46,580 bases of DNA, taken from positions 1 to 46,580 of the forward strand of contig NZ_APNK01000028.1 of NCBI RefSeq assembly GCF_000732535.1, read 5' to 3'. Made by a program: the position numbers and the translations under genes. The notes below the pieces were generated by a model, which was not told where the DNA came from, did not search any database, and was given only the letters and a program-made list of their open reading frames with translations. Source of the DNA: Salinisphaera hydrothermalis C41B8. GTDB lineage: Bacteria; Pseudomonadota; Gammaproteobacteria; Nevskiales; Salinisphaeraceae. Positions 44,717-46,580 of this stretch are shown here, piece by piece. The stretch's first letter is position 1. Each line of letters starts with the position of its first letter.

Positions 44717-46504
44717 CTACCCGCAGCTCTTCCTCACGGTAGAGTCGATACGTGCACTTGGCGTTGAAGTCGCGTCTAATAGGGTAATGGCCGGATTGGG
44801 CTCCGGCAAATTGATGCCCAACGTCGCAACAGGATCCGGGATCAGGATCACTTTCAGGAGTGATTGTTTCCGGCTGCCTGTTGCCTGGCAGGTCCAGATG
44901 TTCTCGTCTTTGGGCGTCTTGCGATGTAGCTTGAGCTTCTGAAATCGCTTCTGTGCATGACTCCAATTCGCCGAATCGAAGTCACGGAATATCCGCGGGG
45001 AGACAAGGGCGAGACCTTCGGGCAGGATGTGAATACGGGCCTGGACTGTGTTGATCGGTACCGTGTCGTCCTCGATAGACTGTTTCAGCCACGCCACGAA
45101 TCGCTCGCCGGCGTCGCTTTCAGCATCCATGCTCTCGACCTGACCGTCCGCGTGGTGTTCTCTGTTCGGTTTCTTCTTGACAGGCGAGGGCGTAGCTGTT
45201 CCAGCACTTGATTCGTCCGCCGGCCCTGGTTCATCGGCCGTTGCAGCCTCATCAACCGCTGTCGGCTGGGCCGTAATGTCGAACGGCAGTGGCAACCCGT
45301 CGACCGAGTTGTGGTCGAAGCCCGCTGTTTCAGACCCCGAATCCGGTGCCGGCGGCTCGGTCGGTGCTGTGGTCTGCGGCTTGGTTTCTGCGTCGACAGT
45401 CCGGGCCGTGGCCGCAGACGCTGAGTCGGCATCGTCTGTCTCAGTTTCAATCGGCTCGACATGTCCATCCATCGAATCCGGGCGTCGTGTAGGATCCGAC
45501 CAGATCCGGCTCGCATCCATGCGCAGGCATGTCAGCTGGTGCTGCCAGTCACCGATCGTGATCTGACACATCCATACGGCACGATCCCGGTCGTTGGCGA
45601 CCAACAGGCCATGCTGTTGCAGTTCATCCATCAACCGATCATTGCGCGTTGGAATGCCGGGTTGTCCTTCCTCGATTAGGTGCGTGCGGAGCTTGTCGAG
45701 CGTGGTCTTGGACACCAGCCAAAGTGTGTCGCCGTCGAGATACGCCGCAGCGCCGCGTCGGTTCATTGGCAACTCGCCGTTATCCAACAGATAGCGCAGT
45801 CCAGTAAGCAAGCGCTCGACAAGCGGTTTGGCCTTGGCTGTCGGCAGTTGCACATTCTTGCTGCCGCTGAGATTGCGCGCGACCGACAAGCCATCGGCCT
45901 TACCCACGATTTCACCGATCGCGCCGGCATCCGGCAAATCACCCTGGATCGCCGCGAGCCAGTTATGTAGCGCGCTTTGGTCGCTTGCAATCCATTGTAA
46001 GCCTTTGATCGGAATCAGATGGTGCGCCAGCAACGGCGGTATGCGCTCGTGGTGACGGTAAATACGTTTTGGATTGAACTCGATACCATACGTCGCACCG
46101 ACCGGCATTGGACCGTGGACGGGCGACCAGACAGTACAACGTCCGCCTGGATCGCCATAGAGCGTGATGCACTGATCCGTGATTGGTTTGCCGAGGTCGT
46201 GGAGCAGGGCTGCGGTAACGCAGGCATAAGTCCACAGGTCCTGGACTCGAGATTGAACTTCGGGCGCTTCTCCTCGTGGCAGGATGATGCCTTGTTTCAG
46301 ATCCAGGGTATGGCGCGCGACTTCAATGCCATGCTGTAGCAGGCCACCGACGCCCGCGTGATGATGGGATTCCGACGCAGGAAGACGCTGAACCAGCGCC
46401 GCGTAATTATCGAAGACCGCCTGGTACAGTGATCGCCAATGCTGGGCCGGCACGCCAGCGCGGGCGCGAATTGCTGCGATCTCGCTTTCAAACGGGGCGA
46501 GCAA
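44717..46504 (-). CDS. MobH/TraI_2-type conjugative relaxase, 5' end removed by an IS
   Basis: 595 residues from a TTG at 46504. The same frame runs on without a stop to 46519, where the IS end begins; a stop lies inside the IS (46523-46525), so the native N-terminus is missing, probably by only a few tens of residues. The HD-hydrolase-like MobH region is clear: SESHHHAGVGGLLQHGIEVA (H47-H49, H58) and LLHDLGK (H102, D103). A disordered Ala/Thr/Glu/Pro-rich linker spans about residues 330-450. The end (about 465-560) has the TraI_2 C-terminal domain (INTVQARIHILPEGL, RRFQKLKLHRKTP-like). Such relaxases nick DNA at oriT for integrative conjugative elements of the PFGI-1/SXT-like groups. Other transfer genes are absent here. 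Confidence 0.82.
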   Translation of the reverse strand: MLAPFESEIAAIRARAGVPAQHWRSLYQAVFDNYAALVQRLPASESHHHAGVGGLLQHGIEVARHTLDLKQGIILPRGEAPEVQSRVQDLWTYACVTAALLHDLGKPITDQCITLYGDPGGRCTVWSPVHGPMPVGATYGIEFNPKRIYRHHERIPPLLAHHLIPIKGLQWIASDQSALHNWLAAIQGDLPDAGAIGEIVGKADGLSVARNLSGSKNVQLPTAKAKPLVERLLTGLRYLLDNGELPMNRRGAAAYLDGDTLWLVSKTTLDKLRTHLIEEGQPGIPTRNDRLMDELQQHGLLVANDRDRAVWMCQITIGDWQHQLTCLRMDASRIWSDPTRRPDSMDGHVEPIETETDDADSASAATARTVDAETKPQTTAPTEPPAPDSGSETAGFDHNSVDGLPLPFDITAQPTAVDEAATADEPGPADESSAGTATPSPVKKKPNREHHADGQVESMDAESDAGERFVAWLKQSIEDDTVPINTVQARIHILPEGLALVSPRIFRDFDSANWSHAQKRFQKLKLHRKTPKDENIWTCQATGSRKQSLLKVILIPDPVATLGINLPEPNPAITLLDATSTPSARIDSTVRKSCG

Positions 46505-46520
46505 CTCCGATGAGGCTAGA

Positions 46521-46580
46521 TGTTACCGCCGATGTAAAAATGACCCCCTGACGCCGACATAATTTTGCCCCCCCCCTGGG
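46521..46580. repeat. Right terminal inverted repeat of the IS21-like element
   Basis: Exact inverse of bases 1-60, beginning TGTTACCGCC at the boundary with the relaxase. It is the outer end of a second copy (or orientation) of the same insertion sequence, whose body lies beyond the window. Whether this end is the left or right one of the IS cannot be told from 60 bases. A run of nine C near the outer edge marks where both ends stop. Confidence 0.8.

Overview
The window is GC-rich, densely coded DNA that looks like a gammaproteobacterial chromosome. Several neighbourhoods are typical of that class: osmC/yhfA-speD-holA-proA-nadD-rsfS-rlmH-rng-yhdP-nit-tldD-rsmD-coaD, trpG-trpD-trpC, and htpG beside a periplasmic protein. 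A salt-adapted genus such as Salinisphaera would fit the EctB-like transaminase and the overall style, but that is inference. No rRNA, tRNA, CRISPR array or obvious transcription regulator was seen.

Both ends (1-60 and 46521-46580) are the same 60-bp sequence in inverted orientation. Each copy has TG...CA tips and internal repeats like the ends of IS21-family elements. Each interrupts a gene: a Rieske oxygenase on the left and a MobH/TraI_2 conjugative relaxase on the right. The simplest reading is a contig that stops at two copies of one insertion sequence.

Left third (62-17070). It starts with the Rieske tail and an acyl-CoA thioesterase, then an IS630-type transposase remnant. Next is a minus-strand sugar ABC operon (binding protein, permease, single-domain ATPase, ribokinase), a DUF429 protein, and a GabD-like dehydrogenase with an EctB-like transaminase. 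A gene-poor stretch carries degenerate 'atctgcgg' repeats and a small membrane protein. A zinc alcohol dehydrogenase and a complete tripartite RND efflux operon (outer-membrane lipoprotein, adaptor, pump) follow.

Middle (17071-38264). This holds D-Ala-D-Ala ligase with a small unknown protein, then divergently htpG behind a sigma32-like promoter, then an exported protein with a strong terminator. A 15.6-kb minus-strand housekeeping block follows (coenzyme A and NAD synthesis, rRNA methylation, ribosome silencing, RNA processing, proline and polyamine synthesis, replication clamp loading, envelope lipid homeostasis). It is bracketed by two same-orientation copies of a ~290-bp element with inverted ends and an internal hairpin.

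Right third (38265-46580). A large predicted lipoprotein carries thrombospondin type 3 calcium repeats and a long tail of ~25-residue helical repeats. It is followed by trpC, whose 3' end lies in eight exact copies of an 8-bp GATC-containing repeat, then trpD and trpG. About 870 bp of unassigned sequence leads to the truncated relaxase, which marks conjugative-element DNA.
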